DNA of 64,000 nt from Branchiostoma floridae (taxonomy: Eukaryota; Chordata; Leptocardii; Amphioxiformes; Branchiostomatidae): NCBI RefSeq assembly GCF_000003815.2, contig NW_023365733.1, forward strand, positions 93,449 to 157,448, written 5' to 3'. This document shows positions 11,146-22,300 of this stretch, piece after piece. The position numbers were made by a program, and so were the translations under genes. Positions within the stretch are counted from its first letter, which is position 1. Each line of letters opens with the position of its first letter. The notes below the pieces were generated by a model. The model did no database searches. It was not told the DNA's origin and was given only the letters and a program-made list of their open reading frames with translations.

Positions 11146-13333
11146 CTGAAAAACACAAACGACACAAGGATACGGGGTGAGCTGAACGGTATGTCAATAT
11201 TTAACGCCACTCGCTATAAAAGCCTTCTTATCACAAATGAAATGGCAGCGTGGAATCTGCTGTGGACCCCCAGCAGAAAAAAGGTCTAATGATAACAAAT
11301 TAGGTGGGCTCATTTCTAGTGTCTCCTGGTTACTCGCGTTGGTCGGTTGCTTAAGTCCTGGTTCCAAAGGGCCTAATATGGTTTTCCGACCTTACCCAGA
11401 CCATTGTTATCAGCGATTCAGGAGCTAGGTTGCCTGTGTTTGCCTGGGTCGACTGGCTCTCGGCTCGGTCTACTAGTGTTAGGGAGACTTAGTCAGCAGT
11501 TGACTCCGAACCAGGCTATCGTAACTGCTGACTCACTCCCAATCTTCGCATGACTGTTCTAATGTTCTTAGCTTTTCTGTCTCGTTATCAACCAAGGTTG
11601 ACTATACCTGGCCCTGTGCCAACCACCACGTCCCTCACCCAAACGGCAAACAGCCAAACACATATAGGAGATCCATAGAAACTTGGAAATGGAAAAAATG
11701 TGGGACATGTTCGGCGCTAAAAGATAGGGATGGCTAAAATCTATTCGATGTTCAACGTCATCAATAGTGTCACCGTCAATTTATTTACATATTACACATT
11801 CACAACATGTTACTGTAGATGAAGAAAGTTAATATTTGTGGATTTTAAGTAGTTATGTATATCTTGCACCCATATTAAAAACAGACCTTAAGATGCTGGG
11901 CTTCTAAGAAACCGGGAAAAAAACGCAAGTGACCTCAAACAAAATAATTACTATCAGATTGAATGTTCCCGGAACTGATTTGGGTTCGATAAACATTTAG
12001 TTGTGTAACAAAGTATAGGGATATGCCATGGCTTACCTGAACACGGTATTGTAGCTGCAGGGAGCCATGCCCCGTGGGCACCACACACGTACAGCTGATC
12101 CAACTTGTCCTCTAGACCCCTGGGTAGAGTCCATCCTTGTTGACAGAAGGTTTTGCACATACGACCCAGCCGCGTGATCCACCCATTGCAAGCTAGGGCC
12201 CCATGGGCTGGGGGGTCCAATGCGGGGCAAGGACGAGCTAGGGTAGAAAAGAAAGATTAAAAATTACTTTCCAATGTCATTGATGTCATGCCCTGCATTA
12301 ATGAGAATTTAAAAGTTGTTATCCTTGTCTTCACCTTTAGATTGCGGAAATAATGCTGCTGAATGGTCGTCCATGGTAAAGATAGCATGTTATTGTTTAA
12401 CACTATAATGCATTCATGATTTTTATAACACCGGACGGTAACTATACTCAAAACACTGCGTTATGTAACAGATATGAAATGAGACGAAATAATCATTCCC
12501 CAGCGGAGACGACATTAGAGTAGCGCATTAAATGTATGACCAGTACTCGTGGGAAAATAGCTGGTTCCGATTGGGGTTGTGACAGTTTTCGGTTATCATT
12601 TACCACGTGACATTAGCCTGACGAAACTAAAAGAAAGGTCGCAACTATACTGACTCGCAGAATGGAAACAATGGAAAAGAACTTACGATATACTCTTATT
12701 GCAAACTCACAAGAAGACCTTAGACCGTTGGAAGGCTTGGTGGCAGTATACTGGATAGTGTGCTGTCCCCATGGAAAGGTCTCTGTGTTGATGTTGTTGG
12801 GATAGTTCGATGTTACATGGAACGTGTCGTTCCTAAAGTCACTAAAGGTGGGGAGTTGCCAGCTCACTGTTTCTCTGTTGTCAACTGTCGTTATGTTTTG
12901 GTCAGGTGGACAAAAGTCGACAAGCGGCGGTGATATGTCTAAAGAGGAACCATAACAAGCAAAATACACATTTTAAGCACACAAGTAAAAGCTTCACATA
13001 CCGAATCTTTGTTTGATGGTCATATCTGTTTACGGGCAGCTTAAGGCAGCAAGCAAAGTACAGTCGTTATTGTTTGGTTCGTCTTTCCTAACGTCACTTA
13101 TTGACAGATTTCTAAACAATGTAGAAAACAGTCATCGAATCATAATACCTAAATCTTAATTACAGTAATTTATCAGTTAATTGCAACATGCAATGTTAAC
13201 ACACTTAGCAGATGTGAATATTCGATTCTAGTGTATTAGTATCTAATCGCTGCCTAACATGATACTGTCTATCATGGTGCTTTGTGAGTGCGAATATGCA
13301 GTATGTAACATAAGCAGATTATATATACATACA

Positions 13334-13376
<43 letters not shown>

Positions 13377-13399
13377 TGTGGTGTGTGTGGTGTGTGTGT

Positions 13400-13442
<43 letters not shown>

Positions 13443-13458
13443 TGTGTGGTGTGTGTGT

Positions 13459-13517
<59 letters not shown>

Positions 13518-16500
13518 TGTGTGTGTGCGTGTGTGTGTGTGTGTGTGTGAGTGCGTGTGTGGAAGATATAGCAGCAAGATATGTCCGTATAGCTCTGAAA
13601 CAAGTTGTACCTGTTTCACATCTTTCCCCCGACCACCCTTCCATACAGGCGCATTCATGCTGCTCCACTCCATTGATGCATGTAGCTCCATTTTGACATG
13701 GGTTGCTGTGACAAGTGTTGCCAACTGTATTGAAAACAAAAAGAGTAAATCAACTGAGGGTCTGCTCCCACCGCACTTGTGTCAAGCTTACGTCACTGCG
13801 GGGTTCGAAAGATACTGAACGAATTTCAGAGATAAAGATCAAATTCTCTTTCTTTTTGTCGTCCTCTAACTCATACTTTTACGTATTACACAATACGTAC
13901 ACAATTATAAAAATCAGAGAAAATACCAAAACAGTGACGCGGTGAACGAAGTAATGCAAGCTTGACACAAGTGCGGTGGGAGCGAACCTTTAGGGAACAA
14001 GACTGCGACGACATGTACTACTCTCAGCTATTTAAAATTCAGGTTGCTAAATCTACCGTTTACATAATTGCCATTTGAAACTTTTTGTTTTGCTTAACGT
14101 TTTGGATTGACATGCATATTTATCATCCACACCGTGTCGTGTGTCGAGTCAGTTTGGGCCGACGCGCTTTTTGGGTAAAAAGATCGTGACTATAATAACC
14201 AGTTGGTAAGATGCACTTGTGACTCTTGTGGTAACATTAGGGGAAGTTCTTTTGCAGAATTACTGATTATATGTCAACTTTATTCTTTTCTTTTTATTAA
14301 GATTTTTGATATCACAATTGATTTCCGAATGCTGAAGGTAGTGTGACAGGGTATTTAAACAGCTGGAACCATTTCCAGTAACTTGCTTTTCTGGTGACCA
14401 AAAACACCTATATTCAAACGTATAACCTTTTGGTCCAGAGACGAGCTTATCAGGTTCCCCACACTTATTTGAACGGATGAAATATGCGTCATAAGATAAT
14501 GGACAATTGCTACAGTAGGTTTTTGCTTTATAAAGGTCAAATTTCCGATAGAACGGAAATTTGTCATAAAGCTTTAAATACATACTTACAGAGACATTGT
14601 GGTTTCGATGCCGACCATTGTCCATTTGCCTGGCAACGTGCTGAAGGTTGGCCCACAAGAACGTAGTGCGTGTTGCAACTGAAGTACACATAGTCGCCAT
14701 ACCGGTAACCGCTGCCACTCACAGTTCCGTTGGTGATAGGCCCAGGATTCCCACAGTTTACACCTTGAATATGATATACATTTACATTAGTTAGACCACA
14801 ATGAATACACTCGAAAACGAATCGACAATAAAATTGTCAACATGTCGTTCATGTTAATGTTATAATCATAATATCTTTGACACACTTACGTGAATTGCAA
14901 GTTGTTCCTTGCCAACCATTATCGCACGAGCAACGGTAGTGAGTATGGTACTCCAGGCAGGAACCTTGCTCACAAGGGCTGCTCTCACACGCATAAGTTC
15001 CTGCATTACAAAGTGATCAAAAAACTTAAAGATGGTCAAAAAATTTAATGATTTCAAAGTATAAGAACGAAGCATAAAGATGATTCTTAGGTAAATATTT
15101 CTGGTATGATGTACATGCTGTCATATCCTATTTATTTTATTTTTATCAAACAGTTCTCTATTTTTTGTTCTTCCATTCATCCATTTTTTCTATTTGCAAT
15201 CAATGAAATATATTTCTTAATTTTGTATCTTCATTGCACGAATTACAGTACCGATTTGAAATTGTGGTCGATATTCGTGACGCTTTCTGGCTGCCACACG
15301 TCCTGTCTAAATATCCCATAGAGAATGCCGCAATGCTCATCACAATTACTGTCGATCTGTGGTCAGCGCTATTGTAACGTTGTACACATTTCTGATTGCG
15401 CAGATTTTTTATTTAGTTTATCAACTTAAATTTGTATAGTATAAAGTATGAAATACATCATACTATAAAACTCACATTTCATACTTACATTTTCATACTT
15501 AATAGTATGAATTGTAAGGAACCAATGTGTTCAAACAGAGTAATATACACATATTCTTTGTACATGATGTCAACGTTCGAATCTTTTATTTCATATAGAA
15601 ACAAACAATTCTTTTTTTAATTTCTCAATTTTTATCCATTTATTGACTTGGCTTTACGTGCAAAAAAAAAAAGAAATTTTAGGACACACATACTCAAATA
15701 AACATTCAGCCGTACATGCACAGTAGACTATAACATAACAGTTGCAGAATGAGTTTTTGTAGTACATGTCAGAGGTCAACAAACGTTTGATGATACAATT
15801 TTTTTAGGATAGTAATCTTTGTAAGGGTAGCATATATCCTTCTTTACCTTGATGCAAATGTGTCAGTCGAGTAATAAACAAGCATTGTAGTAGCACTACA
15901 CTATCGAAGCAAATTCATTATAATCCAAAAACATTACAATCCAAAATGTATGCGACCCGACATTTAGAAAGGACATCAGCACTAGCAGAGTTGAGCGCCA
16001 AGAATTGGCGCAATACGTCATAAATAGTTTTTACTTAGATGGTTAAGAAAAAAAAGGAAAAAAAATGCGATTAATACAATTATAACGACTTTTCTGACAT
16101 TCCAATTGCGCACGTACACAGTAATCATCGCTAAGCGTAGGGTTAGGACGTATACCCAGGTAAACAAAAGGGGCACGTACTACAGAGTCTCAACATAGCA
16201 TTCGCATTAGATAAAAGTACTTACGATCACAATAAGGTGGGGAGTAGCCAGGTCGACAACTGCAGATGCCTGGCCTGTCGCAAGTACCGCCGTTTTGACA
16301 ACTCGGATTACAGATTGCTGTATGATAATAGATAAAATAAATAATAGCGTTCCAGGACCCAATAACATTGCCAAAATCACTTCCGAAAACCGAGACCTAA
16401 TATTTCGTTCCGCTATTAGCATTGTAGGGAGCTGCTAGGTGCTCATCCATACTTTCTAGGGTTATGCTATTAGAAAAGAAACGCACAGACATTAAAGTGC

Positions 16501-18086
16501 TACTACAGCTCAGTAGAAAGTTTCAAAGAGGCCCTTTATCAAACTTGACCTTTGTATTCCAAAGCCCTACTCACTATTAATTATTGTAAAATTTAGAGGC
16601 CAAAAGAACAAATATTCGTAATTTTAAAATCTCCGATCAGATTGACCTTTGTTACTTATTTTCAACAAGCTTGTGTCATTTGGTCGAAGTTCCATCTACA
16701 GCTTCTTCAGTTCTTTTGTTTAAACTCTACTATTTAAAAGCTGAAAACATAACCTTTTGGTCGATAATAAACAGCTCATAAGAATCAAAAGCCAATCAAA
16801 AGCAAAATAGTGACACTTAAACAACCTATAGATCCTTCTATCTTAGCATTTCATTACTGTAACATGGGCATTTACTACAAAGTCAACAACTTAAAAACTA
16901 GATCCTGGCATTGAGGCACATTGATCCTTTTAGTTGGGTCTCTTAAGAGCCTTTTTTAAATACTTGCTTAAGCTTCAAGTTTTCAATTTTATTGAATAAA
17001 GAATTGACAGATACGCAAGACTAGCTAAAATGGAATGGTTTCGTTATAACTATCAAGATAAGAAAGACGGTTTATCCTTACGTCTATCACATTCAAGACC
17101 TTCCCAGCCATCACAGCATACCCTTGTGCTCCGATATGCCAGTCCGGATACCGAGCTAGGATCGGAGAAATCTCAAATTGCCATGATCACTCGTCGACGC
17201 TATTTTAAATTAGTAATAAATCCATAACATTGTGTTTAAAAAAAGCCATCCAAACAAACATTAATCCATATCATTGACTGATAAGTGATTTTGTAAGGTA
17301 ATATTTGTCTTTATATCTCATTTTGCATCAAAAAAGTATTGCAAAAAGTCGAATAATGGCGTATGAATTTATTACACTATCCTTTGCATATTAAGATGAC
17401 AAGATAGGATTACGATTTCCATAGTAATGATAATAATGATGATTCGATATTAATTCATTACGTTTACTCTGAAGATACCATGATCGATTTATATTTACTT
17501 CTGTTAACTCTGCATCAATCTAGGCATTCACTTACTGATATCCGCTGCATGTAAGCCACCCGAATAAACCACAAGAATGGTATGTAACTATGTATGTGAC
17601 GACCTCGTAGGCCCCTGAGATGTAACACCAGGATGCACTGTAGAAAACATAGTAGACAAGTAAACATGTCATTTTACCTCATTCTCAAGAGCGTTACATA
17701 TTCTTACTTTGTCTAGTAACAGAAAACCACATGTTTCATTGCAATACAATACAATATAATAGTATACTGTGCACAAATATACATGTGGTCTGTGACTAAA
17801 TGTCTTTGGCAAAGCGCAAGACTAAAATTATCAATGTTGACTGAAAAATGACGCAATACAGAATGGTGTTTACTCATGTGGAATTACTAAATCATGGGCA
17901 TTTACTATAACAATATCATTATGATTTTTACTTATTACTAATATAATCTAACTAATGGTTGCCAAAGTAGTGTTTGGACTCATACAGTTTTATTTATATC
18001 AGACAACAAGAATCCCCTTACCTGACGACAGTCAAAGACGCAGAGAGTCCGATCACTAAGACTGCAAGGCTCGCGAATCGTTTCAT
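10949..18086 (-). CDS. gene 1: secreted EMI/EGF/CCP/HYR multidomain protein (gene span)
   Basis: Ten minus-strand exons join in frame to 460 residues: signal peptide (1-21), EMI (22-80), EGF (81-111), EGF (112-148), CCP (149-206), EGF (207-244), HYR (245-328), CCP (329-395) and a Cys-containing spacer (396-460). The first three junctions use phases 2, 2 and 1; the rest are phase 1. EMI domains mediate assembly of extracellular proteins; HYR and CCP are adhesion or recognition modules. The last three domains match exons 8, 10 and 11 of gene 2 in order and motif, so the genes are paralogous. Gene 1 stops after about 65 residues of the spacer, where gene 2 continues into GCC2_GCC3, so it looks like a truncated, secreted relative. 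If the weak donor at 10960 is used instead, further exons would be needed and none is seen. Confidence 0.7.
11200..12036. other. gene 1 last intron, repeat-like
   Basis: Contains weakly inverted motifs (TCAGCAGTTGAC / GTAACTGCTGA at about 11500-11545), suggesting a decayed MITE. Nothing coding. Confidence 0.3.
12037..12237 (-). CDS. gene 1 exon 9: CCP/sushi domain
   Basis: CPALDPPAHGALACNGWITR opens a CCP that ends VCGAHGAWLP..IPCS. It resembles gene 2 exon 10 ([17 protein letters not shown]). Phase 1 to 1, donor TTCAG|GTAAG. Confidence 0.8.
12687..12938 (-). CDS. gene 1 exon 8: HYR domain
   Basis: A complete HYR module in one exon: VDFCPPDQNITTVDNRETVS, then W..P, WGQHTIQYTAT and SSCEFAIRV. 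Phase 1 to 1 (donor TATC|GTAAGT). Same position and phase as exon 8 of gene 2. Confidence 0.8.
13335..13562. repeat. GT/CA microsatellite
   Basis: About 225 bp of GT repeats with GGT interruptions. It generates false Cys/Val and Thr/His frames on both strands. Confidence 0.95.
13611..13724 (-). CDS. gene 1 exon 7: EGF domain
   Basis: NTCHSNPCQNGATCINGVEQ then CACMEGWSGERC: six-Cys EGF. Phase 1 to 1. A long GT microsatellite begins about 50 bp downstream of its donor. Confidence 0.85.
13764..13983. mobile_element. MITE with perfect 26-bp terminal inverted repeats
   Basis: GCTCCCACCGCACTTGTGTC.. at 13764-13789 is the exact reverse complement of 13958-13983. The 220-bp AT-rich interior codes nothing. 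It sits in the intron between the CCP and EGF exons of gene 1. Confidence 0.85.
14313..14463 (-). pseudogene. possible decayed CCP exon in gene 1 intron 6
   Basis: The minus frame reads KCGEPDKLVSGPKGYTFEYR followed by Cys residues spaced like a CCP, but it lacks the G.W motif. Its phase does not fit the phase-1 neighbours and no good donor is present. It may be a remnant of a lost CCP exon. Confidence 0.3.
14590..14763 (-). CDS. gene 1 exon 6: CCP/sushi domain
   Basis: VNCGNPGPITNGTVSGSGYR opens a four-Cys CCP, with ARCQANGQWS near the end and the last Cys in PQCL. Phase 1 to 1. The acceptor is an AAG-type site (TTCAAG). Confidence 0.8.
14890..15000 (-). CDS. gene 1 exon 5: EGF domain
   Basis: Six Cys: ACESSPCEQGSCLEYHTHYR then CSCDNGWQGTTC. 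Phase 1 to 1, acceptor TAATGCAG, donor TCAC|GTAAGT. Confidence 0.8.
15001..16224. other. gene 1 intron 4, nothing coding seen
   Basis: About 1.2 kb AT-rich intron. Around 15440-15515 TATGA/TCATA motifs repeat in both orientations. No additional EGF exon was found. Confidence 0.35.
16225..16317 (-). CDS. gene 1 exon 4: EGF domain
   Basis: Six-Cys EGF module starting ICNPSCQNGGTCDRPGICSC and ending PPYCDR. Phase 1 to 1. No Ca-binding signature. Confidence 0.8.
17082..17155 (-). CDS. gene 1 exon 3: EMI domain, end
   Basis: Contains GLAYRSTRVCCDGWEGLECD, matching the YR..CC.GW.G..C close of EMI domains. Phase 2 to 1. Acceptor TCCGATCCTAG, donor TAGAC|GTAAGG. Confidence 0.7.
17536..17637 (-). 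CDS. gene 1 exon 2: EMI domain, first part
   Basis: Contains SWCYISGAYEVVTYIVTYHS, C, then W..C: the EMI pattern of spaced aromatic and Cys residues. Acceptor TTTTCTACAG, donor ATCA|GTAAGT, phase 2 to 2. Confidence 0.65.
18022..18086 (-). CDS. gene 1 exon 1: signal peptide
   Basis: ATG at 18086. MKRFASLAVLVIGLSASLTV is a typical signal sequence. The donor GTCAG|GTAAGG leaves in phase 2 and joins exactly to the EMI exon, which enters in phase 2. Confidence 0.7.
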
Positions 18087-19286
18087 ATTACACACTTATG
18101 CTTCGTCAATATGCCTGTTCAATACGCAGAGTGTTTCATGTTACTACAAAAGTATTAAGTTCCAGCCACTTGTTTTTTACTGAAATTATATTAGTAGAAT
18201 CCTTATAACTATTGCACACCATTTAGATGTATTGATTACGATGTAGAGAATAAAAACAATGAGATATGACAAATACATACATAGACAAATGGAAACCTAC
18301 TGAATGGCTAGTTTAACTGTTTCAATTGTAGATGTGAATGCATGTTAATTTATAAATCAATACAAGATCAAGGGTGTTACAGTTTTGGTGAGTACTGGTA
18401 CAAAACCATTTCGGAAAAAAAGGACCTGAAAAAAATCAGTGGATCGCATGTTGGACCGATGAGAAAGTGAACAGATTATACGGTCACTACAACGCATTTT
18501 CCTCCGTCAGGCCTTCCTACGGGGTGCGGGGATCGTAAAATTTCGAAAAATAGGGAAATTTTGCAGGGGAGTCAGTTCACGCTAAGCTATATGTTTACCC
18601 TGTGCGGCCGACCAACTCGGCAAGACTCAGCAAGACTACAGTGGCGAATAATAATACCGGTATAATAGCCAGACAACAGGTTGCATATGTTTACGTGTTT
18701 TGTGCACGTGGGTTATCAGTCCAGCTAAAAAACAGGAGTGTAGTAGACAAGAGTTGACAGTCATTTTTACCTACAGTAAGTAAGTTTCTACAGTAGTACC
18801 GTACCTGTATATGGATTTTCCGTATCGGTATACCCACCCCTATTTTAGAGTAAATGAGAATGGATTTTTACTTATAATTGAATGCCATGTTTCTGTTAAT
18901 ATTCAACAACGATGTACCGCATTAATAACACTGTGAGAACCCTAAAGTTCATGGAAAATACCTAATAAGCCTCAAATACAATATCAATCGCATAGAAATC
19001 AACACATTACCTGTATGTTCACGTCCTGCCATGTACCTGACATATCCTAAACGGATATGCAGTATAGACAACACCTAACAGAGCCTGGCCAATTGCATGT
19101 TGCTGTTTGAACTCTGTACGTCCTTTAGGGGGCAACTTGGATCAATATGCACAAGGCCAGTTGTGTTTGGCGTTGCTTAGCCACATTCGCTTGCGAGATG
19201 TTGGCCATTGCAATACGGAACAAAGTGCAGGTTAAAGTATACGGTCGGTGAGTGGGGAGAGTCCACTTTATTCCATTTTGGTCAGG
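18087..19286. promoter_or_regulatory. shared 1.2-kb head-to-head upstream region of genes 1 and 2
   Basis: The start codons of gene 1 (18086, minus) and gene 2 (19287, plus) face away from each other, so both promoters must lie here or in unseen 5' exons. A TATA-like GTTATAAGG on the minus strand lies near 18205. No motif is convincing for gene 2. Confidence 0.35.
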
Positions 19287-19376
19287 ATGACAACTAAATG
19301 GTTTCTTCAACTTGCTACTCTTGCCTGTACCATCACAACCGCTGTCACAGTCACACGACAGGAAGTGATCGTACAG
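19287..19376 (+). CDS. gene 2 exon 1: signal peptide
   Basis: ATG at 19287. [20 protein letters not shown] is a signal sequence, followed by TRQEVIVQ and donor GTACAG|GTGAGG in phase 0. It fits the phase-0 acceptor of exon 2 at 26168. The link across 6.8 kb containing an assembly gap is inferred. Confidence 0.5.
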
Positions 19377-22300
19377 GTGAGGTGTTAATCTCTTTGCGAC
19401 TGATGCTCTGCTTAAGATATTTTCCAAAAACTTATAAACTCCCCAAGTGTACAAAGGTGATGATCAATAGTAACAAGTGGGAGCGTTTAAATAACATGGC
19501 TTCTTATTTACGAGTACGTTATCCCGGCCATGCATTTTCTAGACAAGCATTAAGCAATATATTTAGTAGCTCTATCTTGCGCATGTATAGAAGATGCTTA
19601 TAAGCTCATTAGCAGATTGATCTAAAATCATAGGAATGTTCAATATTTTGAAAGAGACGTCTGAGATGATTGAGCGATCGTCGTTCCTTTATTACCTATA
19701 CAATTAAATATATTCAGAATCACATATCATTAATTGAAACTATCTATAAGATAATTACCTTCAAACATATGACATATATATTTGAGAAGGAGAGAGGTAT
19801 AAAACATGCAAATAAAGTCAAAACTTGCATTACCAAAGAGTGAGAAAAAGTTTAATAGAGAGTTACTGCCTTATACTGGCAATTGTGTCTGTCTCACAGC
19901 TTCTTACATAAGACCCAGCTTAGCAGCTCTCTGGTTTATGGGGACAATAAATGTTTTTTTCATGGGGGTGACAAATGACGCAAGTTGTTCAAACAATGTT
20001 CCAACATGTTCGATCAATGACAAAATAATGTTGATGATATATAAAAATGGCACATAGATGTTTGAAAGTTGTCCTAGATGAGAAGATAATCATACTGTTA
20101 CTTTTCCAATTTTCTAACAATATAAATAGGCTCAAACTTGTTCAAACTTTCATTTTTAATTGTTTAAACAATTGAGAACTTTAGTGTCTGAATTATTCTT
20201 TTACTTGAAATAGTTCAAATTTAGCACACATATTATTTGAAATCCCTCTTGATGGTGATAAGGCGACTAAAGAATATATAATAGATACAAATAGGGTGTT
20301 GTATGAGATTTTCAGGCAGCATGTTTGTATATGGATGAAAACAGAGATAAAAAAGTCAATTCTACCAGATGACATTGACCTTTAATTCCTGCACTTTCCA
20401 TCAATCTGAGTTCATGGACGCTGAACTAGTATCTTGAATATGTCCCCTTTGCCTTTGGCCATCATTTCATGTCAACTAACTCCATACAGGTGTATAATTG
20501 TAACGGCATTATGTTAGGTGACAGTGTTCAAGAAAAGGGGCACTTGCAAACTGATGCAGTAGATCGAGACATCTCTTTGCTATAAACTTCTGTAGGGACC
20601 TTAAATATTTCGTGAGAGTTGACAAGTAAGTAGCTAACAGTGTTGTATGTTATCACCAAAATGACGCATTCTAATGGATTAGGCCACAGCATCGGCGTTC
20701 TTTATCGTATATCACTGTAACTTATTGATTCCTATTTTTAGGAGATTTTTATTCGTCGCGATGCGGGAGTATCAACATGCTACATCTCGGTAGGGACCAG
20801 CGGAAAAGGAATGAAATCCACGAAACAACAGCTTCCTCACAAGGAGTCACCAGTCAACTATTTTCAACATAATGAGGTGTTTTATTATTTTTTTCTCCTT
20901 AAAAAATGCTTCTGCTGCTTGTTTTCTAATCAATACGCCAGGTTAACTTATAGATTTCTCTGGAAGATTGGGGTTTCCTGTGAGAAAGAAAATATTATCT
21001 GTATTTTTATGTCACCAAAAAGAGATTGTTGGTTGTGTGCCAACGTTTATTAAAGGAGACAAGTAATCATAAACCTTACTTCTCCATTGAATATCTTAAT
21101 AATTCTAATGATACCCAGACTGACATGATATATATGCATAGCTTTGTACACATTTCATTATCCTACGCATGTTGCAAGTATGGATTTTCTATGATTTACT
21201 ACTAAGATGAATTATCAAACTTTCGCAACTCTGCCCNNNNNNNNNNNNNNNNNNNNNNNNNNNNNNNNNNNNNNNNNNNNNNNNNNNNNNNNNNNNNNNN
21301 NNNNNNNNNNNNNNNNNNNNNNNNNNNNNNNNNNNNNNNNNNNNNNNNNNNNNNNNNNNNNNNNNNNNNNNNNNNNNNNNNNNNNNNNNNNNNNNNNNNN
21401 NNNNNNNNNNNNNNNNNNNNNNNNNNNNNNNNNNNNNNNNNNNNNNNNNNNNNNNNNNNNNNNNNNNNNNNNNNNNNNNNNNNNNNNNNNNNNNNNNNNN
21501 NNNNNNNNNNNNNNNNNNNNNNNNNNNNNNNNNNNNNNNNNNNNNNNNNNNNNNNNNNNNNNNNNNNNNNNNNNNNNNNNNNNNNNNNNNNNNNNNNNNN
21601 NNNNNNNNNNNNNNNNNNNNNNNNNNNNNNNNNNNNNNNNNNNNNNNNNNNNNNNNNNNNNNNNNNNNNNNNNNNNNNNNNNNNNNNNNNNNNNNNNNNN
21701 NNNNNNNNNNNNNNNNNNNNNNNNNNNNNNNNNNNNNNNNNNNNNNNNNNNNNNNNNNNNNNNNNNNNNNNNNNNNNNNNNNNNNNNNNNNNNNNNNNNN
21801 NNNNNNNNNNNNNNNNNNTACTGTACCACAAATTTTGAAACCCGAACATAGCTACGCAAATCTTGTCCGTTCAGTTTCATGATACCTGTCCCTGTGATGT
21901 CTTATTCGTCTTATGTGCCATATCTGGCGCTATGTTGGAGAAGTATCATATTTGCCAAATGAAAAAAAAAAAAACATATGGCCTAATCACCCGCCATCTT
22001 AAAAGTTGCGCTGTAAAATACATGAAGGATGAGGTCATGACATAGTAGGAGTCCAAGATCGCTTCCTGTCGGTTCGGTTTGCGTAAAAAGGAGACTTCTG
22101 ATTCTGTGCGACTTTGCCGTTATCAATCAATTTTCGCCATGTGGTTCGGCTGTGAATATGTCCAAAAATTCAGCTGATATCAATTAGTACCAACGTAATG
22201 TCTTTCACAATGAATCTATTTATGGTAATGCAATACAAAAATGACAATAAATAACAATATTTATTGTCACTTCATTGTGGAGGCAAGACTATGCACTCAA

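Noticed and set aside
13243-13818. Long Cys/Val and Thr/His-rich open frames on both strands
   Set aside because: They are translations of the GT/CA microsatellite. Only 13611-13724 on the minus strand is a real exon.
19125-19454. 109-codon minus-strand frame
   Set aside because: Shadow of gene 2 exon 1 on the other strand; no splice sites or domain.
21202-21880. Frames of 214-221 codons crossing N bases
   Set aside because: Made almost entirely of unknown bases in the assembly gap.
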